Source: Iphinoe sp. HA4291-MV1 (GTDB lineage Bacteria; Cyanobacteriota; Cyanobacteriia; Cyanobacteriales; Nostocaceae). From it: DNA of 53,032 nt. The DNA lies in assembly GCA_019359415.1 (NCBI GenBank), contig JAHHHH010000049.1:1-53032 (forward strand). Direction: 5' to 3'. The translations under genes were made by a program, and so were the position numbers. Below are positions 1 to 8,649 of this stretch, piece after piece (within the stretch, counting starts at the first letter, position 1; each line of letters opens with the position of its first letter). The notes under the pieces are model-generated. The model made no database searches. It was not told the origin of the DNA and saw nothing but the letters and a program-made list of their open reading frames with translations.

Positions 1-118
1 TTTTGCGGCTTATTCATAAGCTAGACTTATTATTTGTCCCAGGCAATCAGCTTTTTTACATTCTCCGAAAAACTGTATTATACACTACTATTTTTTAGCG
101 ATCGCAAAACTTTTCGGT

Positions 119-370
119 CTACTGAATTTGGATCAGGGCAATGACAACAACCATGTTACCGGCAATCTGATGTGCTTTGTGGAACAACCAACCGTATGGA
201 ACTTCTGTATCAATGATTTTCAACGACTGGTAAGCTCTAAGAGCTGCTGGTTCATAGTAAAAGGACAACAAAATCCCAGTCGTAGCACCAATTAAGGTTA
301 AAGTAATGATGACTACTGACAATATCGTCGTTATTCGCCGCAGAACCACATCTGAGTGTGTATTGTCCAT
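119..370 (-). CDS. Mini cytochrome b6-like membrane protein (83 aa)
   Basis: The protein resembles only the first part of cytochrome b6. It has a hydrophobic helix at about residues 13-37, then a TGILLSFYYEP segment like the end of b6 helix A, and a GWLFHKAH segment like the b6 GWLIRSIH stretch that carries a haem-ligand histidine (His67 here). In cytochrome b6 a second histidine follows 14 residues later; here that place is Gln81 and the protein stops at residue 83. There is no further b6-like sequence in the remaining 118 bases downstream. The N-terminus is a normal soluble leader, so this looks like a deliberately short protein rather than a 3' truncation. A role in haem or quinone binding is only inferred. 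The start is an ATG at 370. Confidence 0.7.
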   Translation of the reverse strand: MDNTHSDVVLRRITTILSVVIITLTLIGATTGILLSFYYEPAALRAYQSLKIIDTEVPYGWLFHKAHQIAGNMVVVIALIQIQ

Positions 371-477
371 GGCTAAACGCTCCTGTTCCTAACTTATTAT
401 TTACTTTTATTACGAGTATAACTAAGAATTATTAAGAATAGTTAGTTTTTGAGGAGAACTGAGAATTTAGCACTCTT

Positions 478-585
478 TTATACCAAATACTGAACCCAAG
501 CTTCTAATGCTTCTGGTAAACCGTACCACTTTAACGTAGCGAATATTTTTGTAAAATTTGTAAAATGCTCCGAGATACTTTTGAT
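478..585 (-). pseudogene. Possible C-terminal remnant of an unidentified gene
   Basis: A 35-codon open stretch ends with a TAA and encodes a C-terminus of ordinary protein character (FATLKWYGLPEALEAWVQYLV is its last part, split here as FATLKWYGLPE and ALEAWVQYLV). There is no start codon and a TGA lies directly upstream. I do not recognise the family. It may be a decayed gene end or chance. The rest of 371-867 shows no gene; it must hold the promoters of the two flanking divergent genes. Confidence 0.2.
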
Positions 586-867
586 TCACAAAATTCAAAT
601 TCCAGTGTGAAGAGCTTTCTTGACTCACATGTTCTTGGCTCACATGAGGTGTACCCAACGTGATAAGAAAGACATTAAGTGCAACTATTGAAGTGAAATA
701 CTCGTTATTTTTGAAAAAACACAAATTAAAAAATCGGTATTCTTCCTGTTTCCAATTCCCTATAGAAAGCTATTATTTGAAGAGGGACGCTTCCGTTCTA
801 CTATATATTACCCTAAAGATAAAGATTGCGAGAGTACTGCAACTGAGTCGAGTGAACGATAACTGCT

Positions 868-2568
868 ATGTCCTATGTCTCCCTCCTGAGAAATATACCA
901 GAATTCTTAAGCCAGCCCACAGGGATCGCAGTCTTAGCATCTCTTGGCATTCACGGTGCTATTGCGTTTCTCTTACCGATAGTGCCAATGAATTCTAAAC
1001 CTAAGCAAGCACCATTATCAATATCAAAAAGCGGTGTTGGACTTGTTGAGTTAAGTCAGGCTGAAAAAAACCGTCTGCCACAACCTGACAAACCACAACT
1101 CTCTTTACAACCCCCAGCGCCGGTATTACCACAAGTTCCTTCGCCAAACTCTGTCAATCAATCAACTCCATCATTACCGCCTCTACCACCGTCAACGGCT
1201 GCTACCGCTCTGATATTACCCCCACTTCCTAAAACAAACAACATAGCCGTTGCTTCCTTGCCTAAAAGACAGTCTTTGCCAATTCTTTCCAAGAGAGATT
1301 TACAACCTGATCCATCCTTAAGTACGAAAGTCAGACCATTTCCTCGTTACGTAGAAAAGGTACAATTAGGAGAAACCAAGCCACTGGAGACTTCCAGGAT
1401 TCCTTACAATGTGCCTTCAGTGCAAGCAGCTAACGTACCTCAGGAACAAGAACTTATTAACACCTCTGCTGCTGTTTCCTCTGAGCAGATGTCTACATCA
1501 GCAGAAGGAAGCACCGCGACACAAACTACTGAACCTGGGAGTGAGGTATCACAAGTTGCGAAGAACCAACAGTTCCTAACGCCTGTTGTACAACCCCCAC
1601 AAGCTAGGGATAATAACATAATAGCTTTAGGAAGGCAAAACCTCCCGCAATTGCAGCAAGATTCCAATTTCCAAGCTCCTGAGTTACCTCCACTAGCAAC
1701 TGCGCCATTATCGAAACCTAAGACTTTTGCAGAGCGTTTCACTGAAGCTAAAAAGCAATATCCTGACTTAGAAACGAGAAAGCCCATAGCTGCAATAGTC
1801 GATGCTAAAACAGCGCCAGAAGGCAACGTAGAAGGTGATTTGGTAGTCAATCGTGAAGGTCAAGTGGAATCAATAAACTTCCATGATAATTCCGTCGCTT
1901 CTGAACTGAAAACATCTGTTAGGGAATATTTTAGAGAATATTTCCAAAAAAATCCTGCTCAGGCAAATAGCAAACCCAAGTTTTACCCATTTAACATTTC
2001 GTTCAAGCCTAACAGCAACATTTCTAAAACTTCCGCATCAGAACTCTCAACCTCATATCGAGTCAATCAAACACAAAGAGCAGCCACAGCACAACGGAGT
2101 TTGATTCAACGTTTGCGTCCAACCGAAGTTAGTTCACAACCATCCAAAGAACCGCAAAAAGTCAACCGGACTGAACGTTCTATTCCATCGTCAATTAATC
2201 AACAAGTATCCCAAACTCAGACTGATTCTGCACCGCAAAATCAAGAACAACAAACATCACAACAACGGGTGGTTGTGAAGCAGTCTACGTCTGCACCACA
2301 AGCTAATCAAGAACAACAAACATCACAACAACAGGTGGTTGTCAGACAGTCTACATCTTCTTCACAAACTGAGAAAGAAGAACAAACATCACAGCAAAGG
2401 GTGGTTGTGAAACAGAGTCCGTCTGCACCACAAGCTAATCAAGAACAAACTTCTCGACAGGAAGTCAGTAGCAATCAACCTTCTGCTTCTAATGAAAATA
2501 GTCAAAAATTACTACAACAGTTGCGTCAAATCAGAGACAAAAGACAAGGCAGCAATCAGGAAAAATAA
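868..2568 (+). CDS. TonB-like proline/glutamine-rich envelope protein
   Basis: 566 aa. One membrane helix (about residues 17-39) near the N-terminus is followed by a long proline-rich, low-complexity periplasmic stretch. A folded segment at about 300-385 (EGNVEGDLVVNREGQV, then a YFREYFQKNP and FNISF stretch) has the spacing of a TonB/TolA C-terminal domain. The last 180 residues are Gln/Ser-rich and contain three 22-residue repeats (DNA at 2242-2439). This order matches cyanobacterial TonB-like proteins, some of which act in outer-membrane transport or in septal-junction formation in filamentous species. Here the TonB-like domain is internal, which is unusual. The start ATG has a poor ribosome site; an upstream in-frame start was not found. 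Family assignment is moderate and the partner is unknown. Confidence 0.6.
   Translation: MSYVSLLRNIPEFLSQPTGIAVLASLGIHGAIAFLLPIVPMNSKPKQAPLSISKSGVGLVELSQAEKNRLPQPDKPQLSLQPPAPVLPQVPSPNSVNQSTPSLPPLPPSTAATALILPPLPKTNNIAVASLPKRQSLPILSKRDLQPDPSLSTKVRPFPRYVEKVQLGETKPLETSRIPYNVPSVQAANVPQEQELINTSAAVSSEQMSTSAEGSTATQTTEPGSEVSQVAKNQQFLTPVVQPPQARDNNIIALGRQNLPQLQQDSNFQAPELPPLATAPLSKPKTFAERFTEAKKQYPDLETRKPIAAIVDAKTAPEGNVEGDLVVNREGQVESINFHDNSVASELKTSVREYFREYFQKNPAQANSKPKFYPFNISFKPNSNISKTSASELSTSYRVNQTQRAATAQRSLIQRLRPTEVSSQPSKEPQKVNRTERSIPSSINQQVSQTQTDSAPQNQEQQTSQQRVVVKQSTSAPQANQEQQTSQQQVVVRQSTSSSQTEKEEQTSQQRVVVKQSPSAPQANQEQTSRQEVSSNQPSASNENSQKLLQQLRQIRDKRQGSNQEK
2242..2439 (+). repeat. Three 66-bp tandem repeats inside the TonB-like gene
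   Basis: Units start at 2242, 2308 and 2374, and a partial fourth begins at 2440. Each encodes a 22-residue unit built around EQTSQQ, VVV and a QSTSAPQAN-like end. The copies differ at several bases, so the array is not a recent expansion. Confidence 0.85.
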
Positions 2569-2662
2569 GAACAGTTACATGAGGAATTAAGAGTATTTTT
2601 TAGTAAAATTTACTACAAAATAATAACTCCATCTAAAATTCCTCGCTTACTTCCCAATAACA

Positions 2663-2690
2663 AAAACCCTCTGGAACACCAGAGGGTTTT
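2663..2690. terminator. Bidirectional intrinsic terminator
   Basis: A perfect 12-bp stem (AAAACCCTCTGG / CCAGAGGGTTTT) with an AACA loop sits between two convergent genes. It has a T-run on the plus side and an A-run before the stem, so it can stop both the TonB-like gene and petJ. Confidence 0.85.
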
Positions 2691-2695
2691 CTTTT

Positions 2696-3079
2696 TCAGC
2701 TATTTTGCCAGCCTTGTTCTGCTTTTTGGAAAACGTAAGCAGCTACCTCTAGAATCTCCTGTTCACTTAACTTACTCTTGAATGCGGGCATAGCATTTTT
2801 ACCATGTTGCACCTGGTGGATAATTGCTTGAACTGAGTCTGTATCATAATCCTTCAGGTACTTTGATAAAGCTTGCTTTTTCAAAGTTTTTTCAATGATG
2901 AGGATGTTACCACCGCCTATGTGACAAGAAGAGCAGTTAGCGTTAAAGATTTTGGCACCGTTGGATATTTCGGCTGCAAGTGCTGAATCAAGAAATGGAA
3001 ATTGGAACAAGGCGATGCTCCAGTAGGGAGCCGCCCAAAGGGCTATCGCCAAGAAAGCTATAAATAAAACTGTTCTCAA
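2696..3079 (-). CDS. petJ: Cytochrome c6 (cytochrome c553)
   Basis: A small soluble lumenal c-type cytochrome that carries electrons from cytochrome b6f to photosystem I or to terminal oxidase, in place of plastocyanin when copper is short. With the start chosen here the protein has 127 aa: a signal peptide ending near SALA|AEIS (residues 33-38), the haem site CSSCH (49-53) and the axial methionine in NAMPAF (Met97). I chose TTG at 3079 because an AAGGAG ribosome site lies 6 nt upstream, and the protein then begins directly with the signal peptide. A longer frame from a TTG at 3109 would include that ribosome site as coding sequence. It is transcribed away from petE on the same strand with a 359-bp gap, so it probably has its own promoter. 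Cytochrome c6 genes are classically copper-repressed. Confidence 0.88.
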   Translation of the reverse strand: MRTVLFIAFLAIALWAAPYWSIALFQFPFLDSALAAEISNGAKIFNANCSSCHIGGGNILIIEKTLKKQALSKYLKDYDTDSVQAIIHQVQHGKNAMPAFKSKLSEQEILEVAAYVFQKAEQGWQNS

Positions 3080-3438
3080 GAGATTCTCCTTGCAACTAGC
3101 CTCCAGCAACTCAAAAACAGTCTCCAGTAACTATTGTAAGGCTGTCAGAAGTCCTAAAAAAACTACTCTTTGATACAGTTGCTGACTCTCAAGTACTAAT
3201 ACGCCGTAATGCTCCAAATTGCTTGTGACTAACGAGATATTTCTCTATTTAGATACAAAATTTCTCAAAATTAGGCGGTGACGAGTCTATCCCCCTTTGT
3301 TGCTACTAACATCTGAGATGAGGATAAAACTTGTCACCGCCGATAACTCCTAAGCGCACCCCAATATTAGGGCGTGTTATTTAGAAGCGTATTTTGCGAA
3401 ATAGCAAGACAAAGTGTTTTTCGTCAACAGTGTTACAT
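3080..3438. other. petE-petJ intergenic region
   Basis: No gene is visible. The 359 bp lie upstream of petJ and downstream of petE (both minus strand), so they should hold the petE terminator and the petJ promoter. I could not identify a definite copper-regulatory site. Confidence 0.4.
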
Positions 3439-3858
3439 TTAGCCTTCGACAGTCACTTTGCCAATCATACCCGCGCCACGGTGAGGTTCACAGTAGAAGG
3501 TGTATTCACCAGGAGGCGTATCTGTAGGGAAAGTGGTTTTCGTTTTTTGCGTAGGACTCATCATTAACTGCTTATGAGACAGACTTTTGGCTAGATCAGC
3601 ACTCTTTGCAGGATTTTTGGCTTTATCAAACACAACATTATGAGGAGGAACTTTGTTGTTCAACCATTCAATTGTGTCGCCTGGTTTAATCGTCAACTCC
3701 TTTGGCTGAAACTGCAACATTCCTTTATCAGTACCCAGTTTGACAGTGTAAGTCTCAGCTGCAGCACTGGGAGCAAAAACAGTAAAGCTACTAACAACTA
3801 AAAAAATTGTTAACAATGCTATACCAAAGCGCCGTAAACTTGACGCAATGATTTTCAT
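3439..3858 (-). CDS. petE: Plastocyanin
   Basis: The lumenal blue-copper electron carrier between cytochrome b6f and photosystem I. It has 139 aa with a Sec signal peptide (about 1-34, cleaved after PSAAA before ETYTVK). All four copper ligands are present: His73 in PPHNVVF, and Cys123, His126 and Met131 in YCEPHRGAGMIG. The length is normal for cyanobacterial pre-plastocyanin. The start ATG at 3858 follows an AGGAGAAAG-type ribosome site. It lies next to petJ on the same strand, so the two interchangeable carriers are neighbours, an arrangement that fits opposite regulation by copper. Confidence 0.96.
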   Translation of the reverse strand: MKIIASSLRRFGIALLTIFLVVSSFTVFAPSAAAETYTVKLGTDKGMLQFQPKELTIKPGDTIEWLNNKVPPHNVVFDKAKNPAKSADLAKSLSHKQLMMSPTQKTKTTFPTDTPPGEYTFYCEPHRGAGMIGKVTVEG

Positions 3859-4063
3859 GGCTTTCTCCTAACAGCAGGTTTTATTTTCCTTATTCATTTT
3901 AAATAAAATTAAGCCTAAATATGACAATATGTCGTAGATGGAAGTTTTTTTCACAACGGCTAGCTCTAGATAGTTAAATTGAGTGTCATCAGCAGTAACT
4001 ACTTGACTCAGATACACAAAGATGTATAGCAGTCCGCTTTTATTTCTGAACTTACTTGCGTAG

Positions 4064-4100
4064 GCAGGGAACAGGGAACAGGAAACAGGGAACAGGGAAG
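4064..4100. repeat. Heptamer tandem repeat, GGGAACA type
   Basis: About five imperfect units of GGGAACA. Such short tandemly repeated repetitive sequences are typical of filamentous cyanobacteria. The 3859-4491 stretch contains no gene; it holds this repeat and presumably the petE promoter close to 3859-3950. Confidence 0.75.
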
Positions 4101-4491
4101 AGGAAATAAGGCTCTTCGAGTCCTACCTAGCTTCGCAAAAATCAAATAGGAGTCCTATATACGATTCACCAGTCTCAAGTACTGAGTCCTAAAAAAACTC
4201 TTTTGCTCTCCAGTTCCACATCACTTGTCTTGAATGTTATAACCCTCTAAAAGATAAAAAATAAAAAATGAACACCTACCAATCAGCACTCGATAATCAA
4301 GACTGTTGTGAAGATATTTTCATTGTAAGGGTTTGTATTAGCAGCTAGGAGCAGTAAACTAGTGCAGTCAAAAACTATGAACGCAACGGCTAGAAATCAA
4401 TAATAAATAACGCCTAAAAAATCGATATGCTATTAGGTTAAGTTAACAAACTTGTGTCACATTAGTCACTAGTCCCTAATCATTGGTTTTC

Positions 4492-4510
4492 AGCCCCTAT
4501 TTATAGGGCT
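4492..4510 (-). terminator. Hairpin downstream of psbV
   Basis: On the minus strand AGCCCTA and TAGGGGCT form a short stem around a TAAA loop, with one bulged base. It is about 55 bases after the psbV stop and beyond the heptamer repeat. There is no long T-run, so termination is only likely. Confidence 0.4.
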
Positions 4511-4512
4511 TC

Positions 4513-4554
4513 TAATGACTAATGACTAATGACTAATGACTAATGACTAAATCA
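4513..4554. repeat. Six perfect TAATGAC heptamers
   Basis: Six identical 7-bp units lie directly downstream of psbV. The same heptamer appears at 35990-36000, where it contributes the start codon of the ankyrin gene. Confidence 0.95.
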
Positions 4555-4565
4555 GCCAACTAGCT

Positions 4566-5057
4566 TTAGTAATAAATTTTACCACCACCCCATTGTTTAC
4601 CGACAACCTTCGGTTGCAGGAGAATATGACCAGCGATCGCCTTCAAGTCATCATCGGTCAGATTTCTCATTTCCGTAAAAATATCTGCACTCTTGGTGCT
4701 GGGATGTATTTCGGAAATCTCCTCTTCCCCATCAAAGGTGGTAGGATTTTTCAGGTAGTCCACCAAACCTTCAATGTTGTTACGGTTAGGTGTAGCTAGG
4801 GCGAGTGTTTTTGGCTCGAGTCCGACATTCTGGTTTGTCTTGGTAATACCTCCAGGATGACACTGGGAGCAAGCGTTGTTAAATAAGCGTTTGCCTTCTT
4901 TGACTTGTTTAAGGCTGAGGACAATGGTATCGCCACTCTCATTTAATGGTACCGTGCGGGTCGCTTTATCTAGTTCCACTGCAGTGGCGCTACCGACAAC
5001 GAATTGAAATGTCAGCAAAACAGTAGCCGCAAAAATGCCAAACAATTTTCTAAACAT
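4566..5057 (-). CDS. psbV: Cytochrome c550, extrinsic photosystem II subunit
   Basis: PsbV binds the lumenal face of photosystem II and stabilises the oxygen-evolving Mn cluster. The 163-aa precursor has a signal peptide (about 1-26, ending ATA before VELD), the haem site CSQCH (63-67), the second axial histidine in EISEIHPS (His118) and the conserved GGGKIYY-type C-terminus. I start at the ATG at 5057, which matches the MFRKL start usual for PsbV and follows an AAGGGGA ribosome site. An in-frame TTG 15 bases upstream would lie on top of that site. It is a single gene with its own upstream region. Confidence 0.95.
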   Translation of the reverse strand: MFRKLFGIFAATVLLTFQFVVGSATAVELDKATRTVPLNESGDTIVLSLKQVKEGKRLFNNACSQCHPGGITKTNQNVGLEPKTLALATPNRNNIEGLVDYLKNPTTFDGEEEISEIHPSTKSADIFTEMRNLTDDDLKAIAGHILLQPKVVGKQWGGGKIYY

Positions 5058-5184
5058 TTTTCCCCTTAACAATTTTGACGCTCAACACAGCTAAGATGAC
5101 GATGCTCAATCTCATTCGTGCTCATGGCTAATTGCTGATGACTAATATTCTTTGCCATTAGCCATGAACCACTAGCAACTCAAG

Positions 5185-5397
5185 TCACTTCAGTTTCATC
5201 AACTGAGTTGCTTGTACTTTCTGAGTGTGTTTCAGACGGAATTTGGGAAATAGTTGCCTTTGCATCCTCTAAAGCCAAACGGGTTTTAGGGCTTTTATAG
5301 GCAATCATAGAGTTTGTCAGGCACAAGACAACGCCTTTTCCACAGGAGTACTGTAGTCAGTCGCTGTCTCGGCAATTGACAGATCCGCAAAATCCAT
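5185..5397 (-). pseudogene. Possible frameshifted gene remnant upstream of psbV
   Basis: Two overlapping frames look like one broken protein. The first begins with an ATG at 5397 (MDFADLSIAETATDYSTPVEK), then a frame change leads into a stretch with a hydrophobic part (VVLCLTNSMIAYKSP) and a charged tail ending at a TGA at 5185. One base shift would join them. I do not recognise the family. The rest of 5058-5637 shows no gene; 5500-5560 is AT-rich. Confidence 0.25.
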
Positions 5398-5637
5398 AAC
5401 GCTTCAGGTAGAAATTGAGCTGCTGTAATACCAATATCACGTCAGGCGTGCAATTTGTTGCCCAAAATAGGGGTCTAGGAGAATAGAGAAAGAATAATTT
5501 AAATTTTAAATTCAAAATTTAAAAAGCTATTTTAAATTTTAAATTTCTCTACACTCCGACATCCCGTCCTCAACGGGAACTTCTGACTAAGTTAAACACC
5601 GAACATCTGAATTCTGTGTTCTGTGTTCTTCCCAAGC

Positions 5638-6423
5638 CTATGTTGACTTTCCCAGATAAGCCTCCAAAACTTTTGAATTACGCTGAATTTCTTCTGGTGT
5701 TCCGTCAGCCAGATTTCGCCCTTCGGCTAGCACCCAAACGCGATCGCACAACGACATGATGACATCCATATTGTGCTCGATGATCAGAAAAGTCATGCCA
5801 CTTTTACTCCAAGCGGTTATGCGATCGCATATCTCATCAATAAGTCTAGGATTCACCCCAGCTGCTGGTTCATCCAATAAAATTAACTTAGGGTCGCTCA
5901 TCAGCGCCCTTCCCATTTCTAGCAACTTGCGCTGTCCGCCAGATAAACCCCCAGCATAATCATACGCTTTGTTCGCCAATCCTACCGACTCCAACAGGAG
6001 AAGCGCCCGTTCTTGGAGTTCTTTTTGTTCCTTAGTAATTTTGTGTTGTTGGAATTGGACCTGCCAAAATTTTTCGCCTGTTTGTTTTTGCGCTGCTAGC
6101 AGCATATTCTCCAACACCGACAATCGCGACAAAGTTCGGGCAACCTGAAAGGTACGTACCATTCCCATCTGGGCGATTTGGTGTGGCTGCAAGTTTTGTA
6201 TGGGTTCGCCGTCAAACGTGACTCGTCCTTTGTTCGGGCGGATGAAGCTTGAGAGTAAGTTAAATAATGTCGTTTTGCCTGCACCGTTAGGACCAATCAA
6301 GCCAGTGATGCTACCACTTGAGACTTGAATTTCGGCGTTATCTACAGCCTTAATACCACCAAAGTTTTTGCAAAGTCCAGTTGCAGACAGCAAAGGAAAT
6401 TGGGATGACTCGTTATTTGCCAA
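5638..6423 (-). CDS. livG: ABC transporter ATPase, branched-chain amino acid type (LivG-like)
   Basis: The cytoplasmic ATPase of a LIV-type (HAAT) uptake transporter for neutral or branched-chain amino acids. 261 aa. Walker A is GPNGAGKT (44-51), the ABC signature is LSGGQRKLLEMG, and Walker B is LILLDEPAAGVNP, followed by the switch histidine in IIEHNMDVI. The insert after Walker A and the GVNP after Walker B are typical of LivG rather than LivF. It overlaps the permease gene upstream by 11 bp, so the two are co-translated. In cyanobacteria such genes (Nat systems) are often scattered, so the second ATPase, second permease and binding protein are probably elsewhere. The exact substrate cannot be read from the sequence. 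Confidence 0.85.
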   Translation of the reverse strand: MANNESSQFPLLSATGLCKNFGGIKAVDNAEIQVSSGSITGLIGPNGAGKTTLFNLLSSFIRPNKGRVTFDGEPIQNLQPHQIAQMGMVRTFQVARTLSRLSVLENMLLAAQKQTGEKFWQVQFQQHKITKEQKELQERALLLLESVGLANKAYDYAGGLSGGQRKLLEMGRALMSDPKLILLDEPAAGVNPRLIDEICDRITAWSKSGMTFLIIEHNMDVIMSLCDRVWVLAEGRNLADGTPEEIQRNSKVLEAYLGKST

Positions 6424-7546
6424 GGGTGAGTTCCTCCTTTTTCCCTAAGATACCTTGAGGACGCCAAATCATCAGTACCATCAAGATAAGACCGATAATC
6501 ATAATCCGCAGGGCACTTAAACGGTCTGAATCTAGAGGGATAATTTTATCCAAGTTGCGCGTACCTTCGTAGTACATAAAGTAAAGCACTGCACCCAAGA
6601 TTGTGCCAAGATTATTACCAGAACCACCTAAAATGACGATAATCCAAGCAGTAAAAGTTTCTATCGGCTCAAAATTATTTGGGTAAATTGCGTTAAGTTG
6701 CCATGCTATAAAAGCACCTGCAACACCTGCGATCGCACCTCCTAGCATCAGTGATTGTAGTTTATACCAAAAGACGTTTTTTCCTAATGCCTTGGGAATC
6801 TCTTCATCTTCGCGGATAGCTTTGAGAACTCGACCCCAAGGCGATCGTACTAAAATTTCCAATCGCCAGAAGACAAAAGCTAATACCGTAAGTAACAGCA
6901 GCATCAAACCTGCTGCAGCGTTGTAGTCATACAGAGTGATAACACCGGATATATAAATGACCACTGTTAACAGTGCTAAGAAAACCCCTATAACTAGCTG
7001 TGATAGAAATTCTTGCTTATTACCTACTCTCTTATGTGAATTAGAGATATTTGATACTCTAGAAGTACGAATCCACCGCCACAACTGCCATAAAGTGACA
7101 CCAGCAAGTAGCGTCAACAGCCCAATCAACAAAACTTTGATGAATATATTGGGTACAAGAGTTGCGAGCGGTATAGGATAACTTTGTACACCAAACGCTC
7201 CAGGTCTCCACTCGTTACCAACAGGTAAATCCTGGTTATTCACGACAAGACGAATCAGTTCACCAACGCCAATGGTCACAATCGCTAAGTAATCTTCTCG
7301 CAAGCGTAAAGTCGAGAAACCAATTGCTAATCCTAAGAATGCTGCAACAACTGCCCCAATGAGTGCTGAGAGCAACAAAGGAATTCCTTTTAAGGTTAAC
7401 AACACAGTGGTGTACGCACCTAGCGTCATAAAGGCAACATGACCAAAGTTAATCAAACCCGTAAAGCCCCACTGTAAGTTCAGTCCCAGACCGAACAAAG
7501 CCAAAATTGAGGTAGAAATCGTTAAGAAAATGAGATATTGAGCCAT
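6413..7546 (-). CDS. livM: ABC transporter permease, branched-chain amino acid type (LivM-like)
   Basis: The inner-membrane permease of the same transporter as the following ATPase gene. 377 aa with about nine to ten hydrophobic helices. It carries the LivM hallmarks: GLNLQWGFTGLINFGHVAF near the N-terminus, LRLREDYLAIVTIGVGEL, and the cytoplasmic coupling loop SPWGRVLKAIREDEEIPKAL. About 50 residues in the middle (positions 150-200) are an extra hydrophilic loop plus helix compared with short LivM proteins, as seen in NatD-like cyanobacterial members. The start is the ATG at 7546. No LivH-type permease or binding protein lies in the flanks. Confidence 0.85.
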   Translation of the reverse strand: MAQYLIFLTISTSILALFGLGLNLQWGFTGLINFGHVAFMTLGAYTTVLLTLKGIPLLLSALIGAVVAAFLGLAIGFSTLRLREDYLAIVTIGVGELIRLVVNNQDLPVGNEWRPGAFGVQSYPIPLATLVPNIFIKVLLIGLLTLLAGVTLWQLWRWIRTSRVSNISNSHKRVGNKQEFLSQLVIGVFLALLTVVIYISGVITLYDYNAAAGLMLLLLTVLAFVFWRLEILVRSPWGRVLKAIREDEEIPKALGKNVFWYKLQSLMLGGAIAGVAGAFIAWQLNAIYPNNFEPIETFTAWIIVILGGSGNNLGTILGAVLYFMYYEGTRNLDKIIPLDSDRLSALRIMIIGLILMVLMIWRPQGILGKKEELTLGK

Positions 7547-7656
7547 AAGTCATTAGAGGTCATTTATAAAGTAAAGATAAAGACACAAAAGAGGCAGTGA
7601 GAATTAGTTTAAAAACAAAAACTTTGGGTAGGCAAGAATTATCAGGAACAATCACA

Positions 7657-8265
7657 ATGGTTCAATCAGCACCAAAACTTCTAACTGTTGATGAATTTAT
7701 TACCCACTACGGCGATAGCGATCGCCATGAGTTAATCGATGGTGAATTAATCGAGATGGAACCAACTGGACCACACGAGCAGATATCCGCCTTTATTGGG
7801 CGAAAACTGAATGTAGAAATAGACCGCCAGGATGCAACCTATTTTATCCCCCATCGATGCCTCATCAAACTGTTGGGGACAGACACCGCATTTCGTCCCG
7901 ATCTCATTGTGTTAGACCAAACTCGACTGATCAATGAGCCGTTGTGGCAAAAAGAACCTGTCATTACATTAGGAAACTCAATTAAACTCATTGCTGAAGT
8001 CGTCAGTACAAACTGGCAAAACGACTACGCCCGCAAAGTTGAAGATTATGCCACCTTCGGGGTGCCAGAGTATTGGATTGTCGATTATCTGGGTATTGGT
8101 GGCAGAGAATATATTGGTAAACCCAAGCAGCCAACAGTGACAATTTGTACATTAGTAGAGGATGAGTATCAAAAACAGTTATTTCAAAATAACGACCAAC
8201 TTGTTTCCTCAACCTTTCCCAATTTGCAACTCACGGCAAAACAAATATTTGCAGCAGGACTATAG
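7657..8265 (+). CDS. Uma2-family (DUF820) putative endonuclease
   Basis: 202 aa. It shows the PD-(D/E)XK-type pattern of the Uma2 family: an N-terminal LTVDEFITHYGDSDRHELIDGELIEM, a central FRPDLIVLD (metal-binding Asp) and LIAEVVSTNWQNDYARKVEDYA (Glu and downstream Lys), then PEYWIVDYLG. These genes are present in tens of copies in filamentous cyanobacteria and their role is unresolved. I start at the ATG at 7657, which has an AGGAA ribosome site; an in-frame GTG lies 60 bases upstream. It is divergent from the livMG pair. Confidence 0.85.
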   Translation: MVQSAPKLLTVDEFITHYGDSDRHELIDGELIEMEPTGPHEQISAFIGRKLNVEIDRQDATYFIPHRCLIKLLGTDTAFRPDLIVLDQTRLINEPLWQKEPVITLGNSIKLIAEVVSTNWQNDYARKVEDYATFGVPEYWIVDYLGIGGREYIGKPKQPTVTICTLVEDEYQKQLFQNNDQLVSSTFPNLQLTAKQIFAAGL

Positions 8266-8649
8266 AGAGTAAAAGCATTTCAGCAGTTATAAACATGAAC
8301 CCGACATGACCAGATTGTATACCAGAACAATTCAAATATGAGTACAGAGATCTCTTTTAACAGCAGCCAAGAACCTCATATCTCTCAGTACATCCAGAGC
8401 ATGTACGAGGATGAGCAACTTTAGTGGGGTATCTGGTAACTTTGTAACGACTTAACAGCAAGGCTGCTACTCTCAGCGCGTGATGTCCCCCCTCCCCTCG
8501 TCACCTCGATTCATTGTAAAATTCTTGAGTGTCAATCCTCTGCAGGTGAAAAGTTAAGTCAAAACTTAAAACGGTATAAGGTAGACAGGGGATGGCTGGC
8601 ACCTTGGCTTACACTTGTTTGTGAAAATCACGTTACTTGAGATTTCCTT
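8266..8649. other. Intergenic region before pgi
   Basis: No recognised gene. A 28-codon frame at 8338-8424 begins MSTEISFNSSQEPHISQYIQ but has no ribosome site and no known relative I can name. The pgi promoter should be in the last 100-150 bases. Confidence 0.3.

Noticed and set aside
1440-1850. 136-codon frame opposite the TonB-like gene
   Set aside because: It is antisense to a clear coding sequence and has no promoter or ribosome site.
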